Shown here piece after piece: positions 44,918 through 53,543 of a stretch of 64,000 bases of DNA. Under the pieces are notes generated by a model. The model was given only the letters and a program-made list of their open reading frames with translations. It was not told the origin of the DNA and ran no database searches. The stretch's first letter is position 1, and the number at the start of each line of letters is the position of its first letter. The position numbers were made by a program, and so were the translations under genes. The stretch comes from JAPLJM01 sp963708515 (GTDB lineage: Bacteria; Desulfobacterota; Syntrophia; Syntrophales; Fen-1087). The stretch is taken from assembly GCA_963708515.1 (NCBI GenBank), contig CAVPSX010000022.1:248001-312000 (forward strand). Reading direction: 5' to 3'.

Positions 44918-45634
44918 TCATCCCCACAGGATTCCCGCTTGGATCAGAAAATATTCTCCGGCAGCGATCATGAGCCAGCCGAAGAGATGGCCGATTTTTT
45001 CCATCCAGGGGCCCGATTTCGGCAAATTGGCCAGAAGTCCGGCAAATGTTCCCAGGATGACCAGAAGTGTTCCCATCCCGATGGAGAAAATGAACAGCAG
45101 GCTCATGGCGTACAAAGGATTCTGCCGGGTGGCGACATAGCCCAGAAGCACCGCCAGAACGGGCGCCGTGCAGGGTCCCATCACCAGGCCGGAAGCGGCG
45201 CCGACCAGGAAGCTGCTCGCCAGTCCTTGCGTTTGCTCCCGAGGCTGAATACGGGCGATAAATTGCGGTGTCCGGAACGGAAGCACAAAAACACCCAGCA
45301 TGGACAAACCCATAATCAGGCAGAGGTTGGCCATGACAAAATAAATCCAGGGGTTTGTCTGCAGCTGGCCGAACAGCTTTCCCGACAGGGCGGCAACCCC
45401 TCCCAGCGCCGTGTAGGTGACAGCCATTCCAAGGACATAGACGACCGACAGCAGAAACCCCCGTCCCCTGGATGCGCCGCCGCGGGCGCCGATAAAGGCA
45501 ATCGTAATCGGGATGACGGGGTAAACACAGGGCGTAAAACTCACGAGGACGCCGCCCAGGTAAACCGTCAGGTACGCCAGGAAGAACGAGTCCGGAAGCG
45601 TAAAGGAGAGACCCTGAATAAATTGTTCAACCAT
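44918..45634 (-). CDS. ccdA: CcdA/DsbD-type thiol-electron transporter
   Basis: A 238-residue membrane protein with six hydrophobic segments. The paired cysteines are in SFTPCVYPVIPI and MGPCTAPVLAVLLGY, the conserved Cys-Pro sites that carry electrons from cytoplasmic thioredoxin across the membrane. The start at 45634 avoids overlap with the upstream gene. The TlpA-like protein encoded next is the likely acceptor. Confidence 0.9.
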   Translation of the reverse strand: MVEQFIQGLSFTLPDSFFLAYLTVYLGGVLVSFTPCVYPVIPITIAFIGARGGASRGRGFLLSVVYVLGMAVTYTALGGVAALSGKLFGQLQTNPWIYFVMANLCLIMGLSMLGVFVLPFRTPQFIARIQPREQTQGLASSFLVGAASGLVMGPCTAPVLAVLLGYVATRQNPLYAMSLLFIFSIGMGTLLVILGTFAGLLANLPKSGPWMEKIGHLFGWLMIAAGEYFLIQAGILWG

Positions 45635-45647
45635 CTGCGTTCCGCCT

Positions 45648-46361
45648 TCAACCCTGTTTGGTTGTGTTATCCCGATCCTGGGGGGGATCCGGATGGGGCT
45701 TGTGATATTTTTTATACCATCTTTTCCCGAGAAAGTATCCCAACGCAACAATAATGATACTGACGGCCGTCACAATGAGGAAGGTCGTATCCTGGTTGTT
45801 CCGCAGAAAACTTCCCTGAACGGACAGCATCAACGTTCCCAGCAGGCGGCCTGCCGTGGAAATGACCAAGAAAGTCATGATTCTGATATGGCTCAAGCCC
45901 AGGACATAACACAGGGCATCTTTGGGGAAGCCCGGGATCAGAAACAGAAGAAAGGCCACCCACGGTCCCTGGTGCGCCATGATGTGATCATATTGGTTGA
46001 TGATCTTCGGGCTTACGACCTTTTCAACAAACGGCAGCCCAAGCGTCCGCGAAAGTGTAAAGGCCAGCCAGGAGCCGATGGTCAGACCAATTGTGGAATA
46101 GAGCGTCCCCAGGGATATCCCGTAAACATAGCCGCCGATAAAACCGGAGACTTCTCCCGGGATCGGCGCGACGAGGACCTGCAGAATCTGGATCCCGATA
46201 AAGACAAAAACAGAAACCGGACCAAAGCTCTCGAGAAAAATGATGATTCTTGTCCGGTCGGAAAAAAAGCTGTAAAGATCGAAGTGAATAAAAAAGAAAA
46301 TACCCGCTGCGACCAGCAGGATCAGGACAATCAGTTTGAGAATGTCTTTTCTGTTCATCAA
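45648..46361 (-). CDS. TVP38/TMEM64 (VTT-domain) membrane protein
   Basis: A 237-residue membrane protein with the VTT/SNARE-associated signature: APIPGEVSGFIGGYVYG and LLFLIPGFPKDALCYVLGLS, proposed re-entrant loops of the DedA-like fold. Members may move lipids or ions across the membrane. First gene of the leftward group with ccdA (13-bp gap) and the TlpA-like gene. A second VTT protein is encoded at 61334. Confidence 0.85.
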   Translation of the reverse strand: MMNRKDILKLIVLILLVAAGIFFFIHFDLYSFFSDRTRIIIFLESFGPVSVFVFIGIQILQVLVAPIPGEVSGFIGGYVYGISLGTLYSTIGLTIGSWLAFTLSRTLGLPFVEKVVSPKIINQYDHIMAHQGPWVAFLLFLIPGFPKDALCYVLGLSHIRIMTFLVISTAGRLLGTLMLSVQGSFLRNNQDTTFLIVTAVSIIIVALGYFLGKRWYKKYHKPHPDPPQDRDNTTKQG

Positions 46362-46430
46362 GCCTCAGACTTTTTAAGGATGGGCAACCCTTACCACAAA
46401 ACGCCGGTACAATGAAGCTTAATCAACGGA

Positions 46431-46468
46431 CATAAAAAAAGGGCACGAAGGTAAGCTCCGTGCCCTTT
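46431..46468 (-). terminator. Rho-independent terminator of the lysine-rich secreted protein gene
   Basis: On the minus strand AAAGGGCACG and CGTGCCCTTT pair (10 bp, 46438-46447 with 46459-46468) and are followed by a run of seven T. Confidence 0.9.
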
Positions 46469-46491
46469 CGGTAAAAAGTTTTGAAACGGGG

Positions 46492-46806
46492 TTATTTCTT
46501 TGCTGGTGCCGGTGCGGGTGCCGGTGCCTTTTCGGGCGCTGGTTTTGCTTCTTCTTTCACTTCCTTCTTTTCAGCCTTCTTTTTCTTTTTGTCTTTCTTC
46601 TTTTTGTCTTCTTTCTTCTCGGTTGCTGTCGCTTTTGCCGGCTCAGCCTTCTTCTCGGCGGCTACTGCCGGTTTCGCGGGTTCTGCCTTCTTTTCAGCGG
46701 CTACAGCCGGTTTCGCCGGCTCTGCAGGTTTCGCAGGGGCCTGTGCAAAAGCCGATGTCGTGAAAAGGAATACCAGACCAATGACCAATAATACCAAACG
46801 TTTCAT
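46492..46806 (-). CDS. Secreted low-complexity Ala/Lys/Pro/Glu-rich protein
   Basis: A 104-residue protein with a clear signal peptide (MKRLVLLVIGLVFLFTTSAFA) followed only by low-complexity sequence: two AEPAKPAVAAEKK repeats, a KKEDKKKKDKKKKK block and an APAPAPAKK tail. No domain is recognisable; it may interact with cell wall or nucleic acid polyanions by charge. It has its own terminator at 46431-46468. Confidence 0.7.
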   Translation of the reverse strand: MKRLVLLVIGLVFLFTTSAFAQAPAKPAEPAKPAVAAEKKAEPAKPAVAAEKKAEPAKATATEKKEDKKKKDKKKKKAEKKEVKEEAKPAPEKAPAPAPAPAKK

Positions 46807-46975
46807 TTTACTACCTCCTGATAAAATTTTATTTTGTCTGTATCAAAAGCAAACTGCGTACCACCAGGCTGAAGAAAAAAGACACATGAAATAACTAACT
46901 GATTATAATAGGAATAAATCATCCACCGCAAATCCGCCACCCTCCGCTTTCTCGAGAAAACCGCAGCGGATGGGG

Positions 46976-47004
46976 AAATACTCCCCAACCGTTGGGGAGT
47001 ATTT
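46976..47004. other. Perfect 29-bp palindrome
   Basis: AAATACTCCCCAAC, one C, then GTTGGGGAGTATTT: 14-bp arms with a single-base centre. No T-run follows on either strand, so it is not a typical terminator; it may be a protein-binding site or cruciform between two leftward genes. Confidence 0.6.
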
Positions 47005-47085
47005 CATCGTCTGCAAACAGCTCGTCAGCGGCGGCTACGTTGACCGACTGGATTATTCGTGAGATAAATCACATTTCATCAATGT

Positions 47086-47757
47086 TCATGCAGGGTATGT
47101 CTTCGCAATGCTTTTTATCTCATCGGACTCATAGATCTGTACACCTGGCCGACTAGCGCGGGCCGTCTGCAACATGGCGCAGGCAATGTCGGCGGCATCG
47201 ATCGGTTGATACTTCTCCGGTATCGCAAAAGAGAAGAACCCTGCCGCCCATTTTGAGATTTCCTCATAAAAGCGGGATTCTTTTCGATCTCCAAGAATCA
47301 GGGAAGGGCGAAAGACGCTGATGCTTCTGAACGGTAATTGCTGTATGGCTTCTTCCAGCTCGCCCTTGACGCGGTTATAGAAAATCCTGGATTCAGGATT
47401 TGCCCCCATGGATGAGACAAGCAGAAAATGCTCCGCTCCCTGTTCAGCGCTCACCCTGGCAATTTCATAGACATACGTGAAGTCAACCTTGTAAAATTGA
47501 TCTTTTGTTCCGGCTTTTTTGATGGTTGATCCCAGCGCGCACAGGACATGATCCGCTTTCAGTAGGCTTTTGTGTTCGTCGATCCGGTCAAAGTTGATCA
47601 CATGATGCTCGATCTTTGCTTTTCTGAAAGCTTCGGATAGGGCAGACCGGGTCAGAACAACAATGCGACGATAATGATCAGCGCTGATCAGGTGTTTCAG
47701 GCATTCACCGCCAACCAGGCCGGTTGCGCCAAGCAAGAGTACGGTCTTCTGGCTCAT
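47086..47757 (-). CDS. NAD(P)-binding Rossmann protein (atypical SDR, TIP30/HTATIP2-like)
   Basis: A 223-residue protein with the nucleotide motif LLLGATGLVGGECLKHL and downstream ALGSTIKKAG, FLLVSSMGANPESRIFYNRV and SVFRPSLILGDR. This resembles atypical SDRs of the HTATIP2/NAD(P)H-binding group, in which YNRVKGE replaces the usual YxxxK. Reaction unknown. Start at 47757; a TTG four codons earlier is in frame. Confidence 0.75.
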   Translation of the reverse strand: MSQKTVLLLGATGLVGGECLKHLISADHYRRIVVLTRSALSEAFRKAKIEHHVINFDRIDEHKSLLKADHVLCALGSTIKKAGTKDQFYKVDFTYVYEIARVSAEQGAEHFLLVSSMGANPESRIFYNRVKGELEEAIQQLPFRSISVFRPSLILGDRKESRFYEEISKWAAGFFSFAIPEKYQPIDAADIACAMLQTARASRPGVQIYESDEIKSIAKTYPA

Positions 47758-47953
47758 GTGTTGTTTCAAATCACGGTATGCGGAAAAATGAATGGTTCAT
47801 GCATATCACCGATAGGTGAAGGATTCAATAACGAATCGTTTTCATAATCATTGTCCCGAACGGTTGATTCAGCCATTATGCTACATATTCGTCGGAAGCG
47901 GGCAAAGAAAAAGGGCACCCGGCAATGGTTGCCTGGTACCCCCGACTGGATAT

Positions 47954-48006
47954 TGGTGCGAAGCCGGGATTTGAACCCGGACAGGCGTACACCCACTAGA
48001 CCCTGA
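47954..48006 (-). pseudogene. 3' half of a tRNA-Leu (probable attachment-site remnant)
   Basis: On the minus strand AGGGTCTAGTGGGTGTACGC, a long variable arm, is followed by a T-arm (CCGGG-TTCAAAT-CCCGG) and CTTCGCACCA, as at the end of class II tRNA-Leu. The D-arm, anticodon and 5' acceptor strand are absent and the acceptor has lost one C. Such 3' fragments are typical of tRNA-targeted integration sites. Confidence 0.6.
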
Positions 48007-48009
48007 ATG

Positions 48010-49142
48010 CAAAATAAGGGGTCTTGAGGGACATGGAAGGACATGACGGGAAATGATGTTATTCCTGTGATTACATGGGCTTCGACGCTATAGGCCATCC
48101 AAGGCACCCAAGGGAAACGGGGGGTTATTTTCTGACAAGACCAAAAATAGCCGTGAGGTTGGGGAGGGGGGAGGAGACCAATACTGCTCCCCCCCCATAT
48201 ATGCCTTATGAAGTCTACGCAGAAAACAGATGGCAGAAATAAATGTTGCGCTTTGTTGCCGTTTGACGCCCTTTGTTGCGTTGGTGTTGCGCTTTTTAAA
48301 GAAGTGAGGAGGGTGGGATATTGGGTATGACTGGTGCAGGCAGCGGATGATACGCGTGCTTACCACGCCCTACCCGCTATTTTGGCCTTGGTATGATGCT
48401 CACTCTTTTTTATATGTAGATAAAATATCAATGCATTGCTCATAATTATTATATATATTTATATTCTTTATGCATTTTGCCGGGTTGTCATTGCCATTCC
48501 TGCGGATTTGTCCGCTTGAAGCGGACTTTCAATTTTTTCTTGACACACTACAAGGAAAATGACCCTTCACAGCATGACCGGGGTCAGGCCGTACGATAAA
48601 GGGAAAACACGGAAAGACTTCGATGGGCGGCTTCTGGCGCAACGACTGCCGAGGAGCCGGTTTTAGCCAACGGGGTGACGGTGTAGGAAGCCGCCACTGG
48701 TCCAGCCTGGCGCTGATCATCATGAGAATGGCAAGCGGTAGGGAGTGTGCAGCCAGTTACCCAGGGATGATGTGTAAGGAGCGGCGGCTTGACGTATAGT
48801 ACAACTATGCAACTTTGGATTTATCATTACGATGAGGATTACCGTTTGTAACCGGTATTTATTTAGAGCGGGCAAAGCCGTTGTGGAGGTCACCACATTC
48901 AGATACCGGTGATCAGAAGGCTGTGGGGTCCGTGTATGGTAGACCGCTGTGGGTAGAATCAAAGATTGAAAATAGTGGACAATATCTACAATAATATCTA
49001 CAATAGCGTACATAGTTAAGTTAAGATTCAGTAAAAACGGCAATAGAAGCCAGCAAACAGGCAGTCACTTTCGTGTAATGGCGCTATGGGCATCTGCTGC
49101 AGAATGGCAGAAGTATTCGTTCCGTCAAATATGGGGTGAGCC
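48010..49142. other. 1.1-kb stretch without a supportable gene
   Basis: No convincing coding sequence on either strand: available frames are short, lack ribosome binding sites and show no known domain. It contains AT-rich parts (48410-48480), a terminator-like hairpin GTCCGC-TTGAA-GCGGAC followed by T-rich sequence (48510-48536), and the inverted repeat at 48626-48695. Together with the tRNA fragment at its left edge it looks like the residue of an integrated element. Confidence 0.5.
48626..48695. other. Inverted repeat enclosing a possible structured RNA
   Basis: GGCGGCTTC (48626-48634) and GAAGCCGCC (48687-48695) are perfect 9-bp inverted repeats around 52 bases of GC-rich non-coding sequence. 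This could be the closing stem of an RNA. No known RNA family is recognised. Confidence 0.3.
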
Positions 49143-49637
49143 ATGATTGCACACATCATCGCAACACTGAGGATTGCTGCAGGCACAATTGGCCTTTTCT
49201 TCGGCTACTATGATTTGTTCGGCAATAATCTCGACGCTGCACTCAATACTATCACCATAACCACCGTCGGTATTGTCGGTCTCCTCAGCTTCGTCGGTCA
49301 TCTTATATTTCACAAGAGCAATGCCCGGCGTCTGGGATGGGAATCCGACAAACCGTACTACCAATACGAAGTTGGTTTTGCACACCTTGCCTTTGCGCTG
49401 ATCGCATTCTTCACCTACTTCGGCAACTGGGGTCTTGAAGCGAAGGTCTTGACTGTACTGGGCTATACGATCTATCTTTCGCAGGTCGGTATTCTTTATA
49501 CTTGGAGATGCTTTTCCGAACATAGAATCTTTTCCCGTTATTTTCTGAGGCACGCCATATCAACCCTCGTATATGTCGGGTTGATGTTCTATTTTGTAGC
49601 AAGGGTTATGGGAGCAGCGCAGCTTACACTGTTCTAA
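49143..49637 (+). CDS. Four-helix membrane protein, function unknown
   Basis: A 164-residue protein with about four membrane segments, including IIATLRIAAGTIGLFFGYYD and TTVGIVGLLSFVGHLIF. The loop NARRLGWESDKPYYQYEVGF is distinctive and resembles DUF6790-type proteins (tentative). No signal peptide beyond the first helix. It stands alone to the right of the gene-poor stretch. Confidence 0.65.
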   Translation: MIAHIIATLRIAAGTIGLFFGYYDLFGNNLDAALNTITITTVGIVGLLSFVGHLIFHKSNARRLGWESDKPYYQYEVGFAHLAFALIAFFTYFGNWGLEAKVLTVLGYTIYLSQVGILYTWRCFSEHRIFSRYFLRHAISTLVYVGLMFYFVARVMGAAQLTLF

Positions 49638-49763
49638 GCAGGGCCGAAAAATCATTTCAGCGATGTGCAATCCTGAACCCCGATTGGCCCAATCACCACC
49701 TTAACTACGAGTCCTCAAGCAATGTGATGAGATTATACCGGTGATTACGACTTGAATTGCACA

Positions 49764-49795
49764 AGAAAAAGGCAGGGACATAATGCCCCTGCCTT
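49764..49795 (-). terminator. Rho-independent terminator
   Basis: AAGGCAGGG (49769-49777) pairs with CCCTGCCTT (49787-49795); on the minus strand a TTTTTC run follows. It can end transcripts from the leftward rubredoxin locus. The rest of 49638-50126 holds no gene that I can see. Confidence 0.75.
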
Positions 49796-50126
49796 CCCCT
49801 CCCATGGTAAGAACCATGGTTATTAAACACAGCGTCATAAATGTTTGCGCATCTGCGTGCCACAGAGATGATCCATGCCATTGATATCAAACGGTTGTAT
49901 CGATGGTAATACCGCATTTATTTGTGGCATCGTGTTTAAGACCCGCCGATGCGGGGTTACTGCTTAAACTTATTGCATTTAATATTGATTATGTAAAGAA
50001 ACCCGACAATTGACCAATATGGCCACTTCCACTTGTAATCTCGAATATTTATACAGCTTGGATGCTTACGGACTTCAGCAAGGCATCGATAGACATTCTC
50101 TTCAAAGATCTTTCCAGACTCCTACT

Positions 50127-50204
50127 TTACCAGATCATGACGGCCCCCTGCTCGCGCTCGATGTCAAGGGCCAGGATCTCGCCCACTGACTTCAGGTCGG
50201 TCAT
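50127..50204 (-). pseudogene. N-terminal fragment of a rubrerythrin-like gene
   Basis: The minus strand encodes MTDLKSVGEILALDIEREQG followed by AVMIW and a TAA. SVGEILALDIEREQGAV matches the first helix of rubrerythrins, which normally continue DFYxxL; here the frame stops at 25 residues. It follows the rubredoxin gene by 37 bp, an arrangement typical of rubredoxin-rubrerythrin operons, so the rest has been lost. Confidence 0.6.
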
Positions 50205-50241
50205 CTTTAAGTCCATCCCCGGTTATTGCCCGATCCGATCC

Positions 50242-50400
50242 CTATATGGGCTCGAACCCGTCCTTGCCCATGCCGCATATCGGACAGACCCAGTCCTCGG
50301 GAACATCCTCCCAGGCGGTTCTGGCGGCGACTCCTGAGGCGGCGTGTCCCTTCTCGGGATCGTAGATATAGCCGCAGGCCGTGCATTCGTACTTGGTCAT
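50242..50400 (-). CDS. Rubredoxin
   Basis: A 52-residue one-iron electron carrier: YECTACGYIYDPEKGH and VCPICGMGKDGFEP give the four cysteines and the usual aromatic and glycine positions. The start at 50400 (MTKYECTACGYIYDP) matches the family; the frame is open further upstream but unrelated. It would pass electrons to rubrerythrins or oxygen/peroxide reductases; the adjoining rubrerythrin fragment is broken, but a rubrerythrin-like protein is encoded at 41372. Confidence 0.95.
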   Translation of the reverse strand: MTKYECTACGYIYDPEKGHAASGVAARTAWEDVPEDWVCPICGMGKDGFEPI

Positions 50401-50490
50401 CTGGAGCCTCTTTGGTTGTTGATTATATTGACAAGAATTCCCTATTCGACAGTAAGCTAATAACGCTAATATTGACACATTGAACCGAAC

Positions 50491-51117
50491 TCATGCGTCC
50501 GTCTCCTTGCGAGCAAAGTGGCCGAGCAGCGTCTGTAATATGACCGGATACTGCTCACCGTTAAAATGTTCAACCCCTGAGACCATCGCGACGGAAGCGC
50601 CCAACCGTTCCTGCCAGGCTGAGCGATGGGCACGCCAGTCGAACGTATATGGGTCGTTGTCGGACATCATGACCACGATCCGCCGGCCCACAGCGTCTTG
50701 GGTGCGTGCCAGAAAGAACGGCGTCTCAATCCACGGAATGAGGCTGTCCCATGGTTCGTCGGTCCAGAGCCAGCCAGCCACACATAGAACACCGTTGACG
50801 TGCACACTCTCGGGCAGCTCGGCCAGGGCACGTAGGATCGCCTGGCAGCCCACACTGTGCCCGACCATTACTGTCCGGGCGATCTCGTCGGGATCGTCTC
50901 CCAGCAACTGCCGGACCCGGCCGACCCAGGCAGGGATGGTCGGTTCGTCCGGATCAGGCATGGCGGCCACCACCACCGGATCGAAGGGCCGGGGCTGAAA
51001 GGCGTTTAACTCCGATGTAATCCATGGATACCAGTCGCTGGCGGGTGTGCCAGACCAGCGCGGGATAACGATCAATCGCTTGGGGTCAGTCTCCTTATAT
51101 GGCATTTGCGCTTTCAT
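50491..51117 (-). CDS. RBBP9/YdeN-family alpha/beta hydrolase
   Basis: A 208-residue serine-hydrolase-like protein. It opens LIVIPRWSGTPASDWYPW and has the elbow GHSVGCQA, an aspartate in MMSDNDPYTFDW and a histidine in VSGVEHFNGEQYP. These match the RBBP9 (YdeN) family of small hydrolases. The start at 51117 avoids overlap with the ferredoxin-like gene upstream, 7 bp away on the same strand. Substrate unknown. Confidence 0.8.
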   Translation of the reverse strand: MKAQMPYKETDPKRLIVIPRWSGTPASDWYPWITSELNAFQPRPFDPVVVAAMPDPDEPTIPAWVGRVRQLLGDDPDEIARTVMVGHSVGCQAILRALAELPESVHVNGVLCVAGWLWTDEPWDSLIPWIETPFFLARTQDAVGRRIVVMMSDNDPYTFDWRAHRSAWQERLGASVAMVSGVEHFNGEQYPVILQTLLGHFARKETDA

Positions 51118-51124
51118 GCCGCCG

Positions 51125-51940
51125 TCACGAAAGATCGACGAGGCGAGAGAGACGTTCAATAGAATCCTGAACGATCCTGTCATTTTCGTATGTGATTTCT
51201 ATGGCGCTTGAGGGACAGACGGTTACACAGTTGCCGCATCCCCGGCAGGCTTGCGTATGCACGGTGCGACCTTCAACCAGACGGATGGCATTTACAAAGC
51301 ACACACCATCTAGGCAGATGCCGCAACCGGTGCACCGGCCACTGACTGTCACGGTCACGCCGGGCATTCTCGCAACTTTGCCGCTGATCCTGTCGGTCAG
51401 ATAGGGAAGCATTCGCCAGAGACAACAGCAGGGACAGCAATTGCAGATCGTAAGCAGTTTATTGCCGGGACCAACGCCCAGCCAGATTGTATCAAGTTTG
51501 TTGCGCCCGATCAGATGCGTCAACCCCGCGTGCCGGCACCGATGGATATGCTCTCTGGCTTCCTGCTTTGTGACACGGCGTCCCAGTTCCGGATGGATTC
51601 CGATGACCGCTTCCCCCAGAAACAGGCATCCCAGATCATGCGGATAATCCTTGCAGTTCGTCGCCTCCCGACAAATACATTCATTCATCACCCAGTGGTA
51701 ATTGGCTTTTTCGATGAAGTGATCCACGACGGCAGAAGGCAGCACCGCATGATCGGGCAGAGGGACGTCCTCATTCACCGCAATGGCCCTGTTCTTGGGC
51801 AGGTAGATGATGTCATCGCCCTCAAAGAGCAGATGATCCATCATGCTTCCAAGGACCGGCAGCTTACTGAGCCGGGCATATAAGAACCGCTGCGCAAAAG
51901 TTTTCTTGAGAAGTCGAACAAACCACAGGGATCGTGCCAT
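51125..51940 (-). CDS. 4Fe-4S ferredoxin-domain protein
   Basis: A 271-residue iron-sulfur protein. A cysteine-rich middle part (NECICREATNCKDYP, ICNCCPCCCLW) is followed by two 4Fe-4S motifs at the C-terminus: GRCTGCGICLDGVCF (an unusual spacing for the last cysteine) and CRGCGNCVTVCPSSAIEI. Similar proteins occur in anaerobes without a defined partner. It is probably cotranscribed with the hydrolase gene downstream. Confidence 0.8.
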   Translation of the reverse strand: MARSLWFVRLLKKTFAQRFLYARLSKLPVLGSMMDHLLFEGDDIIYLPKNRAIAVNEDVPLPDHAVLPSAVVDHFIEKANYHWVMNECICREATNCKDYPHDLGCLFLGEAVIGIHPELGRRVTKQEAREHIHRCRHAGLTHLIGRNKLDTIWLGVGPGNKLLTICNCCPCCCLWRMLPYLTDRISGKVARMPGVTVTVSGRCTGCGICLDGVCFVNAIRLVEGRTVHTQACRGCGNCVTVCPSSAIEITYENDRIVQDSIERLSRLVDLS

Positions 51941-52440
51941 GATTTCAGCCCCGCCGGTCTCTTGAATCCCGTATTGCAGTTTTTATACAACGCAAGGACT
52001 TGAACACTAAAGGGATCTTCCCTCAGCTCTCCATCCGTAAGTTGACCCCGCAGCGGCGTACGTCCTTTTCCACGCCCAATGTTTCCAAAATGGATGTAAC
52101 ATTACTTCTTGATAGGATACTAAAACGAGCGGTCTGATATGTCAATTGGATAACGACTTGGATAACGACCATAATACGAGAATATTTTCATGATCTTAAT
52201 TTCTGCTTGGGTGCGCGTGATAAGATCTCAAATTTTTCCATCGTAGTGTGAAGCAAGAGGTGTTTTATGTCAATGGTTAACAGGCAATGATTAATGACTT
52301 GAAAGCTGGTATATCTGAGGAAATTACATTTCTATTGACTTCATTTTGTTATATTGTAGTTCATGATTGAGGGAATGTCGAGATAGATATATCCTTCCGC
52401 TGCAAAATTGTTTCTTCAAGGAGAACAGATTACAAGGAGG
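51941..52440. other. AT-rich intergenic stretch before the IS110 fragment
   Basis: About 500 bp with no supportable gene. AAGGAGG just before 52441 is the ribosome binding site of the lost transposase. The AT-rich part (52190-52400) may be the remaining left flank of the insertion. Confidence 0.5.
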
Positions 52441-52545
52441 GATATGGTCATGCGGAAAGCAGATACCGGGAAAGTGAAGGTTGTAAGGGATGACGCCTTG
52501 ATCGTAGCCGTAGATATAGGGATGGAGATGAATCGAGGAATTACG
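52441..52545 (+). pseudogene. N-terminal fragment of an IS110-family transposase
   Basis: After AAGGAGG the plus strand encodes MVMRKADTGKVKVVRDDALI followed by VAVDIGMEMNRG, the start of the DEDD domain of IS110 transposases (the aspartate in VAVDIG is catalytic). After about 35 residues the sequence becomes unrelated and overlaps the opposite membrane protein gene. Only the 5' end of the element remains. Confidence 0.65.
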
Positions 52546-52590
52546 GAACAGAATTTCACTCCAATATTATACAACTGTGCGGGGAAGGCA

Positions 52591-52959
52591 TTACACTTTG
52601 GAAGTTTCTTCGTCCCGAAATTCTCTCTGCTTCCCAATTCTATAAGCATCAATGATAGCAAATATCCAAAAACAAACAATAACGTAGAAAACAATATCCA
52701 GATAGGGATCTGTGGTTAATTTTTTTGATCCGACAATGTCTAATAATTCTTGCAGGTTCGTAGTACCACCCTGCATCTTAACCAGGGTGTCATCAAGGTG
52801 ATTGAGTGCTGATACCGTAGCCGACCAGATCATGTAACCTAATCCGGTAAATACAAAAAACATGATCACCAGCCCCCTCCAATACCTTTTTAAATAGAGC
52901 TGACCAACGCCAGGAAAAATGAAAGTCGATAGAAGCGCGGCTTTATATGATACTTTCAT
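52591..52959 (-). CDS. Small membrane protein (TM2/DUF5683-like)
   Basis: A 122-residue protein with three membrane segments: ALLSTFIFPGVGQLYLKRYW is the first helix with the GxGQ-Y signature of TM2/DUF5683-type proteins, then a second helix right after it and a third at IVFYVIVCFWIFAIIDAYRI. Its ATG overlaps the stop of the small lysine-rich gene upstream (ATGA). Function unknown. Confidence 0.7.
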   Translation of the reverse strand: MKVSYKAALLSTFIFPGVGQLYLKRYWRGLVIMFFVFTGLGYMIWSATVSALNHLDDTLVKMQGGTTNLQELLDIVGSKKLTTDPYLDIVFYVIVCFWIFAIIDAYRIGKQREFRDEETSKV

Positions 52960-53036
52960 TTTGATTTTTGTTTCTGTTTTTCGGTGTTCTGTTTCTGCCC
53001 CTTTTCCTTATCCTTCTTACCGCCCTTGTCTCCCAT
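52956..53036 (-). CDS. 26-residue lysine-rich microprotein
   Basis: MGDKGGKKDKEKGQKQNTEK is followed by QKQKSK and a stop. A strong AAGGAG ribosome binding site precedes the ATG at 53036 and the stop overlaps the next start by ATGA, which argues for real translation. It may serve mainly as a leader that couples translation of the membrane protein gene. Short K/Q-rich proteins of this kind recur in proteobacteria without known function. Confidence 0.6.
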   Translation of the reverse strand: MGDKGGKKDKEKGQKQNTEKQKQKSK

Positions 53037-53185
53037 TACGTCTCTCCTTTCCTGCGGTCCAAAACATCTTCTCGCAGAGTGGTTTCTGTTGCAACCGTTG
53101 TAGGCCCATCATTATTGATTATAATATTGCATAGTTTTCAAAGTCCGTCAATTACCGCTTGAAACGGTGAATATGGCTGTGAAAC

Positions 53186-53220
53186 GAAAAATGGATTAAC
53201 CTTGTATTGGCTAATCCATT
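53186..53220 (-). terminator. Rho-independent terminator downstream of tRNA-Arg
   Basis: AATGGATTA (53190-53198) pairs with TAATCCATT (53212-53220); on the minus strand a TTTTT run follows directly. It lies 9 bases past the tRNA 3' end. Confidence 0.8.
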
Positions 53221-53228
53221 GATTTTAA

Positions 53229-53305
53229 TGGTACCCCCGGCGCGATTCGAACGCGCGGCACACGGATTAGGAATCCGTTGCTCTATCCTACTGAGCTACG
53301 GGGGC
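53229..53305 (-). tRNA. tRNA-Arg (anticodon CCU)
   Basis: A complete 77-nt tRNA including an encoded CCA. Acceptor GCCCCCG pairs with CGGGGGT (one G-U), D-arm AGCTCAGTAGGATAGAGC, anticodon arm ACGGA-TTCCTAA-TCCGT with CCT at 34-36, and T-arm GCGCG-TTCGAAT-CGCGC. It decodes AGG. A terminator follows. Confidence 0.96.
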
Positions 53306-53543
53306 ATCCCACAGGCTTGATGAAAAGAGCGTGCCGTTTAACATTCTTTTCTGCGAGTGTCAATGGGCTTGACCAAGCCGGCCATCTCATTAATATTCTC
53401 AACCTAGTCTCCCATTTTTCCGAAACGGAATATCCCTATTCCATCTCTGCAACAAGAACATTTGACATCCAATCTCAGGAAAGGTAAGGTCCGGCTTAAA
53501 AATCTGCAACAATACAAAACAACATTGAAGGAGTTAACCCGCA

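Noticed and set aside
47954..48006. A functional tRNA gene
   Set aside because: Only the variable arm, T-arm and 3' end are present; no anticodon arm or 5' acceptor strand can be folded.
48088..48366. 92-codon minus-strand frame in the gene-poor region
   Set aside because: No domain and no ribosome binding site.
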